Origin: an uncultured Lachnospiraceae bacterium
GTDB lineage: Bacteria > Bacillota > Clostridia > Lachnospirales > Lachnospiraceae
Direction: 5' to 3'
Length of the DNA: 64,000 nt
Assembly (NCBI GenBank): GCA_910576815.1
Contig: CAJTKA010000004.1
Span: 1 to 64,000, forward strand
This document shows positions 51,313-59,820 of the stretch, one piece after another. The notes beneath the pieces were generated by a model. The model ran no database searches. It was not told the origin of the DNA and worked only from the letters and a program-made list of their open reading frames with translations. The translations under genes were made by a program, and so were the position numbers. The first letter of the stretch is position 1. The number at the start of each line of letters is the position of its first letter.

Positions 51313-51909
51313 TTATTCTCCAAAAAGCTCCCGCGCAAGTCCCGTCAGGATCCGCGCTGTCTTCTCTATGCCAAAGCGGCTTGAATCAACCATCAGATCC
51401 CGATTGGAAAAGACATCCTGATACTCCGGACAGTATCTTCTGTGATACAGCTCCCTGGAGCGGTCCACCTCCCGGATCATCTTTCTTGCCACTTTTTCTT
51501 CCATTTTCAATATTTCCGTGCAATTCTTTAAGCGCTTCTCGTATGGCGCATAAATATAGATGTTAAACCGATTTTCTGCATCAGCCAAAATAGATTCCGC
51601 GCACCGTCCCACAATGATGCAGGACTCCTTCTTTGCCAGATCCTCAATGATATTTTTCTGGATGCTGAAAATCTCATCCTGCATATTGGAAACGCCCATC
51701 CCCAGCGGATACTGTCTTTTAAAGTAGATGGAATTGGCATTTTCTTCTTTCGCACTGATCATGGACACAGGAAGTCCCATGCGTTTCGCTGTCTCCTCCA
51801 CGATATCCCTGTCATAAAAGTTTATGTCAAGCGCCTCCGCCATCTGTTTTGCAATGGTCCGTCCCATACTGCCAAATTGTCTGGAAATCGTAATCACATA
51901 CTGTTTCAT
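51313..51909 (-). CDS. Cytidylate-kinase-like P-loop protein
   Basis: A 198-aa protein of the cytidylate kinase-like family. It starts MKQYVITISRQFGSMGRTIA, a P-loop variant; INFYDRDIVEETAKRMG and IIVGRCAESIL follow, and the lid-like region has MIREVDRSRELYHRRYC. It is not the housekeeping Cmk, which is longer and has different core motifs. Start ATG 51909 has GGGGGGAAAA upstream. It lies between the transporter permease and the ATP-grasp gene with gaps of about 30 bp. It may phosphorylate a small metabolite of the pathway. Confidence 0.83.
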   Translation of the reverse strand: MKQYVITISRQFGSMGRTIAKQMAEALDINFYDRDIVEETAKRMGLPVSMISAKEENANSIYFKRQYPLGMGVSNMQDEIFSIQKNIIEDLAKKESCIIVGRCAESILADAENRFNIYIYAPYEKRLKNCTEILKMEEKVARKMIREVDRSRELYHRRYCPEYQDVFSNRDLMVDSSRFGIEKTARILTGLARELFGE

Positions 51910-51939
51910 CCCGTTTTCCCCCCGCTGTTTCCACATTTC

Positions 51940-52695
51940 TCACACTGGCACCGCCTGCTTCCGTTTCTTCTGCATATTCCTTACCAAAACGGAAATCGTG
52001 AAATTGATTATAAAATAGATCAGGCAGGCAAAGCCAAAAAGCACAAACACATCCGACACATTGATCGTTCCCAGCCCGTTATATCTCTGCGCCGAACTCA
52101 AGATTTTTTTCACCCGCGCCATCAACTCTATTGTCGCCACATTTGCCAGATAAGACGAATCCTTGATGGTCGTGATCACCTGACTTAACAGCGTGGGCAC
52201 AATATTTCTGTAAGCCTGAGGTAATACGATATAAAGCATGATCTGTACCGTACTAAATCCCTGAGAATGTCCCGCCTCAAACTGTCCCTCCGCCACGGAA
52301 TTAAGACCGCCTCTGACGATCTCTGCAATCACCGATGAAGTAAACAGGATCAGGGCCACCGCCGTTTTAAATAACAGCTTCACCTCCGCCGAGGAAAGCC
52401 CCCACATCTTATGCCCTAAAAATTTCGGACAGGGACAAAAGACCAGACAGACAAAAATCCACAGTAACAGCGGTGTATTTCGGAAGATCTCTATGTACGC
52501 CACAGCCAGCCATTTCAACACTCTGGTCTTTTTGCTGTTGCAGTAATTTCTAAGGAGCGCCAGCACCGAACCAAAGAGCAGCCCGATCACCACAGCAGTC
52601 AGGGAAATGATGACCGTAAAAGCAACACCTTTCATCAGATACAGAAAAACTGCTCCGTTTTTGATAATAGATAAGCTTCCTCCAATCGTCCCCAT
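51940..52695 (-). CDS. Amino-acid ABC transporter permease
   Basis: A 251-aa membrane protein of the HisMQ/GlnP type with about five helices. The EAA loop reads VAEGQFEAGHSQGFSTVQIM (about 160-180), followed by the IVPTLLSQVITTIKDSS segment. It is the second permease of a pair and lies 3 bp after the first. The extra insert CLVFCPCPKFLGHKMWG (about 83-99) between helices is unusual. Confidence 0.92.
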   Translation of the reverse strand: MGTIGGSLSIIKNGAVFLYLMKGVAFTVIISLTAVVIGLLFGSVLALLRNYCNSKKTRVLKWLAVAYIEIFRNTPLLLWIFVCLVFCPCPKFLGHKMWGLSSAEVKLLFKTAVALILFTSSVIAEIVRGGLNSVAEGQFEAGHSQGFSTVQIMLYIVLPQAYRNIVPTLLSQVITTIKDSSYLANVATIELMARVKKILSSAQRYNGLGTINVSDVFVLFGFACLIYFIINFTISVLVRNMQKKRKQAVPV

Positions 52696-52698
52696 AGG

Positions 52699-53424
52699 TT
52701 ACGCCACCCTTTCCGACTTCTTTCGATTCGTAATACCGCTTCTGTCCTCTCGCCGCTTTAAGGAAATCTCCCACATACTCGCCAGCGAGGAAAGCGGACA
52801 GCAGACCACAAAGAACAACAGACCGCTTATGAGATACGCAGGTGCATAAGCGCCTCCCGTATTTTCCCCAGTCACAAAACTGTAAGTTGTGGAAATCAAA
52901 TCTGCCCCTCCCACAATATAGAGACAGGATGTATTCTTAAAAATATTTACCACCTGATTTACCATAGGCGGCAGAATCACCTTGATGCTCTGCGGCAGGA
53001 TAATGTAATACATTCTCCCCAAATATCCAAAGCCCTGAGAAAAAGCTGCCTCAAACTGGCCTTTCGGAACTGCCTCGATCCCGGCCCGCACCACCTCTGC
53101 CATATAAGCGCCGTGGTAGATGCCAAGTGCCAGCACACCCGTCACCAGTATCCCCAGTCCATGCCCCGAAAACGCCAACGCATAGTAGAGGAAGCACATC
53201 TGTAACAATAGCGGTGTATTCTGTATCAGTTCCACGTAAATTCTGGCAACTGCCGCCAGCGGTTTTTTCCCGCTGGTGGCAAATAACCCTAACACAATGC
53301 CGATGCACAGGGAGAGAAGCAGTCCGAATCCCGCCGAGATCACGGTATTTTTAAGCCCCATCAAAAAGGTGCCTCTGTAAATCCATACTTTATTCCATGC
53401 GTTTGCAGAAAATAATCCGCCCAT
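52699..53424 (-). CDS. Amino-acid ABC transporter permease
   Basis: A 241-aa HisMQ-type permease with about five helices. The EAA loop is AVPKGQFEAAFSQGFGYLGR (about 118-137), followed by ILPPMVNQVVNIFKNTS. It lies 26 bp after the binding protein and 3 bp before the second permease, so the two form a heterodimeric channel. Confidence 0.92.
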   Translation of the reverse strand: MGGLFSANAWNKVWIYRGTFLMGLKNTVISAGFGLLLSLCIGIVLGLFATSGKKPLAAVARIYVELIQNTPLLLQMCFLYYALAFSGHGLGILVTGVLALGIYHGAYMAEVVRAGIEAVPKGQFEAAFSQGFGYLGRMYYIILPQSIKVILPPMVNQVVNIFKNTSCLYIVGGADLISTTYSFVTGENTGGAYAPAYLISGLLFFVVCCPLSSLASMWEISLKRREDRSGITNRKKSERVA

Positions 53425-53450
53425 ACTTTTCTCTCCCTATTCTCGTGTTG

Positions 53451-54389
53451 TTACTCGATTCCGTTCTCCGCAATCAGTCCGTCGATCGTGCCGTCAGATA
53501 ACCATCCCGTCACCAGTCCGTCCACATAAGTACTGAAACCGGAACCCTTTGTGGTCGCTACACCGTACTCCTGCGGCGCAAACTTATCGTCAATATAAGT
53601 ACGGTCGTCCGTGTGATAAACCGCCAGAATCGATTTATCGACACAGAAGGCATCCACCTCGCCCGCGCTTAAAGCGGTGGAAATCGTCGGATAATCATCA
53701 TACTGTGCAAAGCTGATTCCGTCTGTCCATGTTGACGGATCAAAGGTCTCCTTATCAAAACCGTCACCGCTCAAAACACCATTTTCGACCATCGCCGTTA
53801 CCAAGCTTCTTGCCGAAGTGGAACCGGAAGACACACCCACCTTCTTATCCTTTAAGTCTGCAAGGCCCGTGATCCCCGAGTCCTTCTGCACCAGAACCGT
53901 TACATAATCCGTGTAATAAGGAGTCGAAAAATCCCAGCTCTGCTTTCGCTCGTCGGTGATGGTAAAAGTCGCCAGCACGCAGTCGATATCACCCGAATCC
54001 AGAAGCTCGGTCCTCGTCGCCGCCGTTACCGTGGTAAACTCTACATCCACGCCCAAGCTCTCCGCAATCTTTTCTGCCAGGGAGATTTCCATACCGGAAT
54101 ATTCGCCCGTCAACTCATCCTGAAAACCAAAACCGATCACTGCATTTTTCACGCCTACGCGCAGCACACCTCTGTCGATGATTGCCTGCACATCGGCTGA
54201 CACATCGCCTGCCACATCCTCTGCGGGCGCTTCACCCTCCTCTGCCGCAGACGAATCTTCCGCTGCCACATCGGGCTCTGCTGTCACCACTACCGGTTCC
54301 GCCGTTGCTGCCTTGTCTGTCCCGCAGCCCGTCAGCGTCGCCATCACCATTGCCACACCTAACACCATTGCCAATACTTTCTTTTTCAT
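53451..54389 (-). CDS. Amino-acid ABC transporter substrate-binding lipoprotein
   Basis: A 312-aa extracellular lipoprotein. The signal peptide is KKKVLAMVLGVAMVMATLTG followed by the lipidated Cys near 22. An acidic, Ala-rich linker follows, then a family 3 binding domain (VLRVGVKNAVIGFGFQD, GMEISLAEKIAESLGVDVEF, LATFTITDERKQSWDFSTPY, GVSSGSTSARSLV). The TFTITDERK...FSTPYY stretch is typical of glutamate/glutamine/aspartate binders. Start ATG 54389 is set by AAAAAAGGAGAAAATT. Confidence 0.9.
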   Translation of the reverse strand: MKKKVLAMVLGVAMVMATLTGCGTDKAATAEPVVVTAEPDVAAEDSSAAEEGEAPAEDVAGDVSADVQAIIDRGVLRVGVKNAVIGFGFQDELTGEYSGMEISLAEKIAESLGVDVEFTTVTAATRTELLDSGDIDCVLATFTITDERKQSWDFSTPYYTDYVTVLVQKDSGITGLADLKDKKVGVSSGSTSARSLVTAMVENGVLSGDGFDKETFDPSTWTDGISFAQYDDYPTISTALSAGEVDAFCVDKSILAVYHTDDRTYIDDKFAPQEYGVATTKGSGFSTYVDGLVTGWLSDGTIDGLIAENGIE

Positions 54390-54427
54390 AATTTTCTCCT
54401 TTTTTCCTCTATATTTGAAAAACATCC

Positions 54428-55153
54428 TCACTTGCGGATGATTTTTCCCAAAAAAGTTTTCAGTCTCTCGTTCTGCGGATGTTCAAAAAACGTATCCGGC
54501 GTTCCTTCCTCCAAAATCTGTCCGTCCGCCATGAAGACCACTCTGTCAGCCACCTGTCTGGCAAATCCCATCTCGTGCGTTACCACCACCATCGTGATGT
54601 TTTCCTTTGCCAGCTTGATCATCACATCCAACACCTCCTGAATGGTTTCCGGATCCAGCGCGGATGTGGGCTCATCAAATAAAATGATTTTCGACTGCAT
54701 ACAGAGCGCCCTCGCAATCGCGATCCTCTGCTGCTGACCACCAGAGAGCGTCGTCGGATAGACATGCGCCTTTTCCCGCAGCCCCACCACATCCAAATAA
54801 TGGTAAGCCAGTTCCTCTGCCTCCGCCCTGCTCTTGTGATGCAGCTTCATCGGTGCCAGCACCAGATTTTTCAGCACTGACATATGCGGGTATAGATTAA
54901 ACTGCTGAAACACCATGGATGTCGTCCTGCGGACAAGCTGCGTTTTATTCCTGTGGGTCAATTCTTCCCCATCTATGTATACATGGCCGCCGCTCGGTTC
55001 CTCCAAGAAATTCATGCAGCGCACCGTGGTCGATTTTCCGGAACCGGAGGGACCGATGATCACCAGTTTTTCCCCTTCCTTTACCTCCAGATTGACATCC
55101 TTGAGCACGTGCAGCTCTCCAAAATATTTATTGACGTTCTCCAATTTGATCAT
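54428..55153 (-). CDS. Polar amino-acid ABC transporter ATPase (GlnQ-type)
   Basis: A 241-aa ATPase. Walker A is GPSGSGKST (about 34-42), Q-loop VFQQFNLYPHMSV, signature LSGGQQQR (about 136), Walker B IILFDEPTSALDPE (about 157) and H-loop VVTHEMGFA. It is the first gene of the transporter-ligase operon, 38 bp before the binding protein gene. A promoter at 55286-55314 and a terminator hairpin at 55205-55238 precede it. Confidence 0.95.
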   Translation of the reverse strand: MIKLENVNKYFGELHVLKDVNLEVKEGEKLVIIGPSGSGKSTTVRCMNFLEEPSGGHVYIDGEELTHRNKTQLVRRTTSMVFQQFNLYPHMSVLKNLVLAPMKLHHKSRAEAEELAYHYLDVVGLREKAHVYPTTLSGGQQQRIAIARALCMQSKIILFDEPTSALDPETIQEVLDVMIKLAKENITMVVVTHEMGFARQVADRVVFMADGQILEEGTPDTFFEHPQNERLKTFLGKIIRK

Positions 55154-55204
55154 AACTGCTCCTTCTTTCGCCCGCTTTTCATTTTCTGCTGATACAAAGA
55201 AAAA

Positions 55205-55238
55205 GGCGCTTCTTTCGGACTTTGCCGAGAGAAACGCC
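55205..55238 (-). terminator. Terminator hairpin in the leader of the transporter operon (attenuator)
   Basis: On the minus strand GGCGTTTCTCTCGG pairs with CCGAAAGAAGCGCC at 13 of 14 positions (one wobble) around CAAAGT, followed by TTTTTC. It lies about 40 bases after the predicted start and about 50 bases before ATG 55153. Transcripts from the operon promoter, and read-through from the FUSC gene, must both pass it. Regulated anti-termination is therefore likely, but no alternative fold is obvious in the short leader. Confidence 0.75.
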
Positions 55239-55285
55239 TTTGTTTCTGTATGTGTGTATACATGTATAATTTCTATCTGTGTCTT

Positions 55286-55314
55286 AGTATACTGTCATAG
55301 ATAACAAAAGTCAA
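55286..55314 (-). promoter_or_regulatory. Consensus promoter of the transporter-ligase operon
   Basis: On the minus strand TTGACT (55314-55309), 17 bp, TATACT (55291-55286). The -35 overlaps the stop codon of the upstream FUSC-HAD gene. The predicted start is near 55279. Confidence 0.8.
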
Positions 55315-56618
55315 CCCCTAAATTTAGTAAAATCTAATAATTTCTTAAATGGTTCATATCTCTTTTTCAATTCCCTCACCACACCATTTTCATCCCCGGG
55401 CCTAATCACCACATCACACTTTCCGGGAATGCTGCCAAACGTCACCATAGAGGAGGCCTCCGTCATCTCCAAAAGATAGCGATTCATGTTTTCCCTGACC
55501 GCATTTTTATTATAGATCTTGATATAACTGTAACCGGGATATTCCTCCGACGCGTACTTTATTACCTTAAGTTCTTCTAAAATGCCTTCACCATCCAGTG
55601 TCTGATAAATCTTTTCAATATCTTTATCAGGGTATACCATCATAAAATAGACCACTCCCTGAAAGTCGATATCACTCATTTTCATATAGTTGCGGTAGGG
55701 CGATTTCCTCATCTCGCGCAGAATTTCTTCCTGCATCTCACCCATCTCCTTCTCGTAACAAATCACCAATATATCATCTATAATACAATTTACAAAACAG
55801 GCATATCCGAGCTTATGGATGATTTCCAATATTCGCAGACTCATGGCTTTCGAAATGACATAAACCTTCAAATAAGTATTCTCATTGATATCATAAAGCA
55901 CGGCACCATCCATGGCGATCACGGGAAGTCTCAGTCGGATATCCTGCACGATCCCGAGCAGAGACGCCGGTGTGCGCATGGTAGAAAGCGTAAAATTAAC
56001 GCCCTTATCCAACATACGATTCAACTCTACCCTGCTGTAATCACTAAGTCTGTCATTTCGATCCACCAACGTTTTATCCACGCCGGACAGAAAGAGAATA
56101 TCCTTTCTTTTCTCCACCGGAAGGGAAAAAGCATTGACCCCCACACCGATCAAAATACCAATGATAGTATCCAAAAAACGATTCCAAACAAAGAGATAGG
56201 GATTGGCATCCGCCACATGATTTACCACGATACTTAAAAAAACCACGCAGGAAAAATAGGAAGCATACTTCTTTTTGATCAAAACCGTAGTATAGAGCAC
56301 CAACACGATCATCCCTGATATCACCAGCGCATTGATGAGCTGCTGCAGCATATCTTCCCGTCTGATGAACCTTTCCGACAATAAAAACAACAGACCATAA
56401 ATTGCGCCTATCGCTGTTCCTATCATTCGCTGCAGCGCATTTTTCTTTGTATCGCTTTGATAAGTCTGAATACACCAGAGAGCGGCAAGCTGCGAATAAA
56501 AAACAATACCGCTTTCACCTCTCAAAAAAGATACCAGATAGCAAATCAGTACAGCCACCGCTGATTTTATGATCCGCAGTCCAATCGGCGGAACCGTGAT
56601 TCTCTTGTACATTCTCAT
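55311..56618 (-). CDS. FUSC/aromatic-acid-exporter-type membrane protein fused to a degenerate HAD domain
   Basis: A 435-aa fusion. Residues 10-167 hold about five or six membrane helices of the FUSC/ArAE type (VLICYLVSFLRGESGIVFYS, ALQRMIGTAIGAIYG). From residue 172 a Cof-type HAD domain begins: ILFLSGVDKTLVDRNDRLSD, then VNFTLSTMRTPASLLGIVQD and LPVIAMDGAVLYD. The HAD DxDGT motif reads G179-V-D181-K-T, so the nucleophilic Asp is lost. This should prevent phosphatase activity but may leave ligand sensing. AAGAGGT precedes ATG 56618. It stands between the spoVG terminator and the transporter operon. Confidence 0.82.
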   Translation of the reverse strand: MRMYKRITVPPIGLRIIKSAVAVLICYLVSFLRGESGIVFYSQLAALWCIQTYQSDTKKNALQRMIGTAIGAIYGLLFLLSERFIRREDMLQQLINALVISGMIVLVLYTTVLIKKKYASYFSCVVFLSIVVNHVADANPYLFVWNRFLDTIIGILIGVGVNAFSLPVEKRKDILFLSGVDKTLVDRNDRLSDYSRVELNRMLDKGVNFTLSTMRTPASLLGIVQDIRLRLPVIAMDGAVLYDINENTYLKVYVISKAMSLRILEIIHKLGYACFVNCIIDDILVICYEKEMGEMQEEILREMRKSPYRNYMKMSDIDFQGVVYFMMVYPDKDIEKIYQTLDGEGILEELKVIKYASEEYPGYSYIKIYNKNAVRENMNRYLLEMTEASSMVTFGSIPGKCDVVIRPGDENGVVRELKKRYEPFKKLLDFTKFRG

Positions 56619-56639
56619 GTTGACCTCTTTTCACAAAAA

Positions 56640-56661
56640 GAGGGACGCATCAGCGTCCCTC
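56640..56661 (-). terminator. Intrinsic terminator of spoVG
   Basis: GAGGGACGC and GCGTCCCTC form a perfect 9-bp stem with a 4-base loop, followed on the minus strand by TTTTTG. It lies 41 bp after the spoVG stop. Confidence 0.9.
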
Positions 56662-56701
56662 TCTCCCTTGAGCGTTCTCCCACATACTAAAAACGATACA
56701 T

Positions 56702-56974
56702 CTACTCACTATCCGGTTCCATAAGCGCACGTTCATAGCTTTCCAGAATCACTCTCTGAATCATGTCCCGCGTGTCAGAATTGATCGGGTGGGCGATATC
56801 GCGATATTCGCCATCCGATGCCTTCTTGCTGGGCATCGCTATGAACAGACCTTTTTCACCTTCAATTACTTTAATGTCATGAACTACGAATTCATCGTCG
56901 ATCGTGATTGAGACGATTGCCTTCATTTTGCTGTCTTGAGTCATTTTACGTACGCGGACATCAGTAATTTTCAT
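56702..56974 (-). CDS. spoVG: Septation/sporulation regulator SpoVG
   Basis: A 90-aa protein. It starts MKITDVRVRKMTQDSKMKAI and contains FVVHDIKVIEGEKGLFIAMP and the DIAHPINSDTR segment, all typical. SpoVG binds nucleic acid and affects septation, sporulation and envelope genes. ATG 56974 has GGAGG 9 bp upstream; the frame to 57040 has no ribosome site. It is monocistronic, with its own terminator. Confidence 0.96.
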   Translation of the reverse strand: MKITDVRVRKMTQDSKMKAIVSITIDDEFVVHDIKVIEGEKGLFIAMPSKKASDGEYRDIAHPINSDTRDMIQRVILESYERALMEPDSE

Positions 56975-56989
56975 GAAGCGCAGCCTCCT

Positions 56990-57021
56990 TATCATATGAT
57001 ACCGGCTGGAAATTTGCCGGT
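56990..57021. promoter_or_regulatory. Palindrome and hairpin in the spoVG leader
   Basis: TATCATATGATA (56990-57001) is a perfect 12-bp palindrome directly before the spoVG ribosome site. It is followed by ACCGGC/GCCGGT arms with a 9-base loop (57001-57021). These may fold in the mRNA leader or bind a regulator. The region 57022-57167 holds no gene; the spoVG promoter should be there, but I cannot pick a clear one. Confidence 0.4.
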
Positions 57022-57167
57022 TTTCACAAGCTTTCCTCACAAGTCATACTCATCAAGCCACGTAGCTTGTAATAAACATTCCATTAACTATGCAGACAAC
57101 CTATTCCCCCTTGACAATCACTCCATCACCATGTTTCCTCCACACTGCCTGAAATTGCACTCCTGAC

Positions 57168-58286
57168 TTAGAGCGTGTATCTGTCGTTATGCTCCACGAC
57201 GATTTCGATACCATCCTCTCCTTTGTGGTATGAATTTGCACGGATCGTGCCTCGGCTTTCCACAATGCAGTTCTCGATGTGCGTATTATCTCCGATATAC
57301 ACATCGTTCAGGATGATAGAGTTTTTGATGTAACAATTGCTTCCGATGTAGGTCTCCTTAAAAATCACGGAATCCTCTACCGTTCCGTTGACGATACAGC
57401 CGCTGGATATCAGGCTGTTTTTAATGCTGGCTCCTACATTGTACTTTGCGGGCGGTAAATCGTCCACCTTGGAATATACATCGGGATACTGCTTAAAGAA
57501 GTAATCCCGGGTATCGGGTTTCAGGAAATCCATGTTGGTCTTAAAGTAATCTTCGACGGTAGCGATGTTGCTCCAGTACTCCTTCATCTTGTAACCGTAG
57601 ATTCTCTTTAAGTTCTTCTGACGAATCAGGATATCCTTTACAAAATCATAGCGGTCCTCCTCCTTGCACTTCTCAACCAGCTCGATCAGAAGCCTTCTCC
57701 TGACAACATAGATGCCGCAGGAAATCGTGTTAGACTTCGCCACCACGGGTTTTTCTTCAAACTCCTCGATGCGGCTGTCCTCGTTCATCTTGATCGTACC
57801 GTAGCGCTCCACATTGGCGCTTGCATCCATGTCCTTGCATACTACGGTGATATCTGCCTTCTTTTCGATGTGATACTCTAACACCTTATTGTAATCCATC
57901 TTATAGACACAGTCGCCGGAGACGATCACCACATAGGGCTCATGACTGTTCTTTAAGAAAGACAGATTCTGCGCAATCGCATCCGCCGTACCGCGGTACC
58001 AGGCGTTGCTCTCCGCCGTCACCGCCGGCGTCTCCACAAACAGGCCGCCCTGCTTACGTCCAAAATCCCACCACTTTGAGGAACTTAAGTGCTCATTCAG
58101 GCTGCCGGCATTGTACTGCGTGAACACAGCCACCTTATTGATATGGGAATTGGTCATATTACTGAGTGCAAAGTCGATACTCCTATAGCTTCCCGCAATG
58201 GGCATCGCACATACCGCACGCTTCTGGGTCAACTGCCTGATCCTGTGATTGTTACCACCCGCTAAGATAATTCCGATTGCTCTCAC
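57168..58286 (-). CDS. glgD: GlgD, regulatory-type glucose-1-phosphate adenylyltransferase subunit
   Basis: A 372-aa paralogue of GlgC. The N-terminal nucleotidyltransferase domain has GIILAGGNNHRIRQLTQKRA, where the GGxGxRLxxLT signature of the catalytic subunit is altered, and DFALSNMTNSHINKVAVFTQ. A left-handed beta-helix (about 290-370) follows. In Firmicutes GlgD pairs with GlgC to form the ADP-glucose pyrophosphorylase of glycogen synthesis. Its start overlaps the glgC stop by 4 bp. Confidence 0.94.
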   Translation of the reverse strand: MRAIGIILAGGNNHRIRQLTQKRAVCAMPIAGSYRSIDFALSNMTNSHINKVAVFTQYNAGSLNEHLSSSKWWDFGRKQGGLFVETPAVTAESNAWYRGTADAIAQNLSFLKNSHEPYVVIVSGDCVYKMDYNKVLEYHIEKKADITVVCKDMDASANVERYGTIKMNEDSRIEEFEEKPVVAKSNTISCGIYVVRRRLLIELVEKCKEEDRYDFVKDILIRQKNLKRIYGYKMKEYWSNIATVEDYFKTNMDFLKPDTRDYFFKQYPDVYSKVDDLPPAKYNVGASIKNSLISSGCIVNGTVEDSVIFKETYIGSNCYIKNSIILNDVYIGDNTHIENCIVESRGTIRANSYHKGEDGIEIVVEHNDRYTL

Positions 58287-59557
58287 GATTTATCACCTGC
58301 CTTAATCAAAGTTTTCCCGCTGGGAAGATTGCCGTTCTCATAATCCTCCGGCGTCGTCACACCGAATACCACGGAATTTTTCCCTATGGTCGTCCCTTTC
58401 GGGATCACGCTCTTTTCGCCTATCGTCACCAGATCGTGATCGTAGATATGGGGGTCTGTCTCGTTGGGAACCGCTGCACCAATACCCAGCTTCACATTAT
58501 CCTTGATTTCTACATTCTCCGCAACGATCGCCTTATAGAGCTCGCAGTTACTGTCGATCTTCGTCCCATTCATAACGATGGAATCCCGTATCACTGTACC
58601 GGCTCCTATGGTCACGCCACAGCCGATTACGGAATTATAAACTTGTCCGTAAATCTCAGAGCCTTCGCCGATGATACTTCTTTCCACCACGCTGTCAGGC
58701 GACAGGTACTGCGGCGGCAGGATCTCGCTCTTTGTGTAAATCTTCCAGTACTCCTCGTAAAGGTTGAACTCCGGCACAAGGTCGATCAGCTCCATGTTTG
58801 CTTCCCAGAAGGAATGCAGCGTTCCTACATCCTTCCAGTAGCCGTTAAACTCATAGGCATAGAGCGGTGCGCCTTTGCCATGGCAATAGGGGATCAGATG
58901 TTTTCCAAAGTCAAGTCCCGGCTGTTCTTTGTTCGCAAGAAGCGCTTCCTTGAGCGTCTTCCAGTTAAAGATGTAAATGCCCATCGACGCCAGATTGCTG
59001 CGCGGATTCTCGGGCTTTTCCTCGAAATCCGTTATTCTGCGGTTTTCGTCGGTGATCATGATACCAAAGCGCTTTGCCTCCTCCATAGGCACGGGCATGA
59101 CGGCAATGGTCACCTCAGCCCCGTTCTGCTTATGGAAATCCAGCATCACCTCATAATCCATCTTATAGATATGATCTCCCGAAAGGATCAGCACATATTC
59201 CGGATTGAAGTTCTCCATGTAGTCGATGTTCTGGTAGATCGCGTTGGCTGTACCGGTATACCACTCGCTGTTCGCGCTCTTTTCGTAAGGAGGGAGCACC
59301 GTAACACCGCCGATGTTCCTGTCCAGATCCCACGGGATGCCGATCCCGATATGGGTATTCAGGCGCAACGGCTGATACTGCGTGAGCACACCCACCGTAT
59401 CGACGCCGGAGTTAATACAGTTGCTGAGCGGGAAGTCGATGATCCGATACTTACTGCCGAAGGACACCGCCGGTTTTGCCACTTTCGACGTAAGCACCCC
59501 CAGTCTGCTTCCCTGACCGCCAGCTAAGAGCATGGCAATCATTTCTTTTTTTACCAT
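58283..59557 (-). CDS. glgC: Glucose-1-phosphate adenylyltransferase, catalytic subunit
   Basis: A 424-aa enzyme making ADP-glucose from ATP and glucose-1-phosphate. MLLAGGQGSRLGVLTSKVAK is the intact pyrophosphorylase signature. YRIIDFPLSNCINSGVDTVG and the YTGTANAIYQNIDYM substrate segment follow, with a beta-helix C-terminus (about 300-410). Start ATG 59557 is set by AGGGGTGAT; GTG 59566 is less likely. It leads the glgC-glgD operon. A weak TTCAGT-17-TATACT is upstream on its strand, near 59625-59650. Confidence 0.96.
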   Translation of the reverse strand: MVKKEMIAMLLAGGQGSRLGVLTSKVAKPAVSFGSKYRIIDFPLSNCINSGVDTVGVLTQYQPLRLNTHIGIGIPWDLDRNIGGVTVLPPYEKSANSEWYTGTANAIYQNIDYMENFNPEYVLILSGDHIYKMDYEVMLDFHKQNGAEVTIAVMPVPMEEAKRFGIMITDENRRITDFEEKPENPRSNLASMGIYIFNWKTLKEALLANKEQPGLDFGKHLIPYCHGKGAPLYAYEFNGYWKDVGTLHSFWEANMELIDLVPEFNLYEEYWKIYTKSEILPPQYLSPDSVVERSIIGEGSEIYGQVYNSVIGCGVTIGAGTVIRDSIVMNGTKIDSNCELYKAIVAENVEIKDNVKLGIGAAVPNETDPHIYDHDLVTIGEKSVIPKGTTIGKNSVVFGVTTPEDYENGNLPSGKTLIKAGDKS

Positions 59558-59759
59558 CTTTATCACCCCTATTTCTTAAAAATTTATATATTTTATAGCA
59601 AAAACCCTCCTGATAAGTAAAGTATACCACAATCTGCCTGAAAACTGAATATAATTTACAAGATTTTTCAGTTTCCAGCCAAACTGATATATAAATAATA
59701 TACAATAAAACAAAATATTTTTCAATCTCTTTGTGAATTTTATCTATATAAGTTTTAGG

Positions 59760-59788
59760 TTGGTTTTTTTCATGGAAATGAGTATAAT
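59760..59788 (+). promoter_or_regulatory. SigA-type promoter of murC
   Basis: TTGGTT (59760-59765), 17 bp, TATAAT (59783-59788), followed by AAAGGGAG before ATG 59821. The rest of the 263-bp glgC-murC gap holds no gene. Confidence 0.75.
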
Positions 59789-59820
59789 AATAGTAAAAAA
59801 TGTAAAAAGGGAGAAACCCT

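Noticed and set aside
55153..55311. T-box or amino-acid riboswitch before the transporter operon
   Set aside because: The leader is only about 125 bases, with about 40 before the terminator; there is no T-box sequence or specifier loop, so only a simple attenuator hairpin is claimed.
58277..59527. 416-codon plus-strand open frame opposite glgC
   Set aside because: It mirrors glgC exactly, shows low-complexity His/Arg/Leu content and no start signal; a shadow frame.
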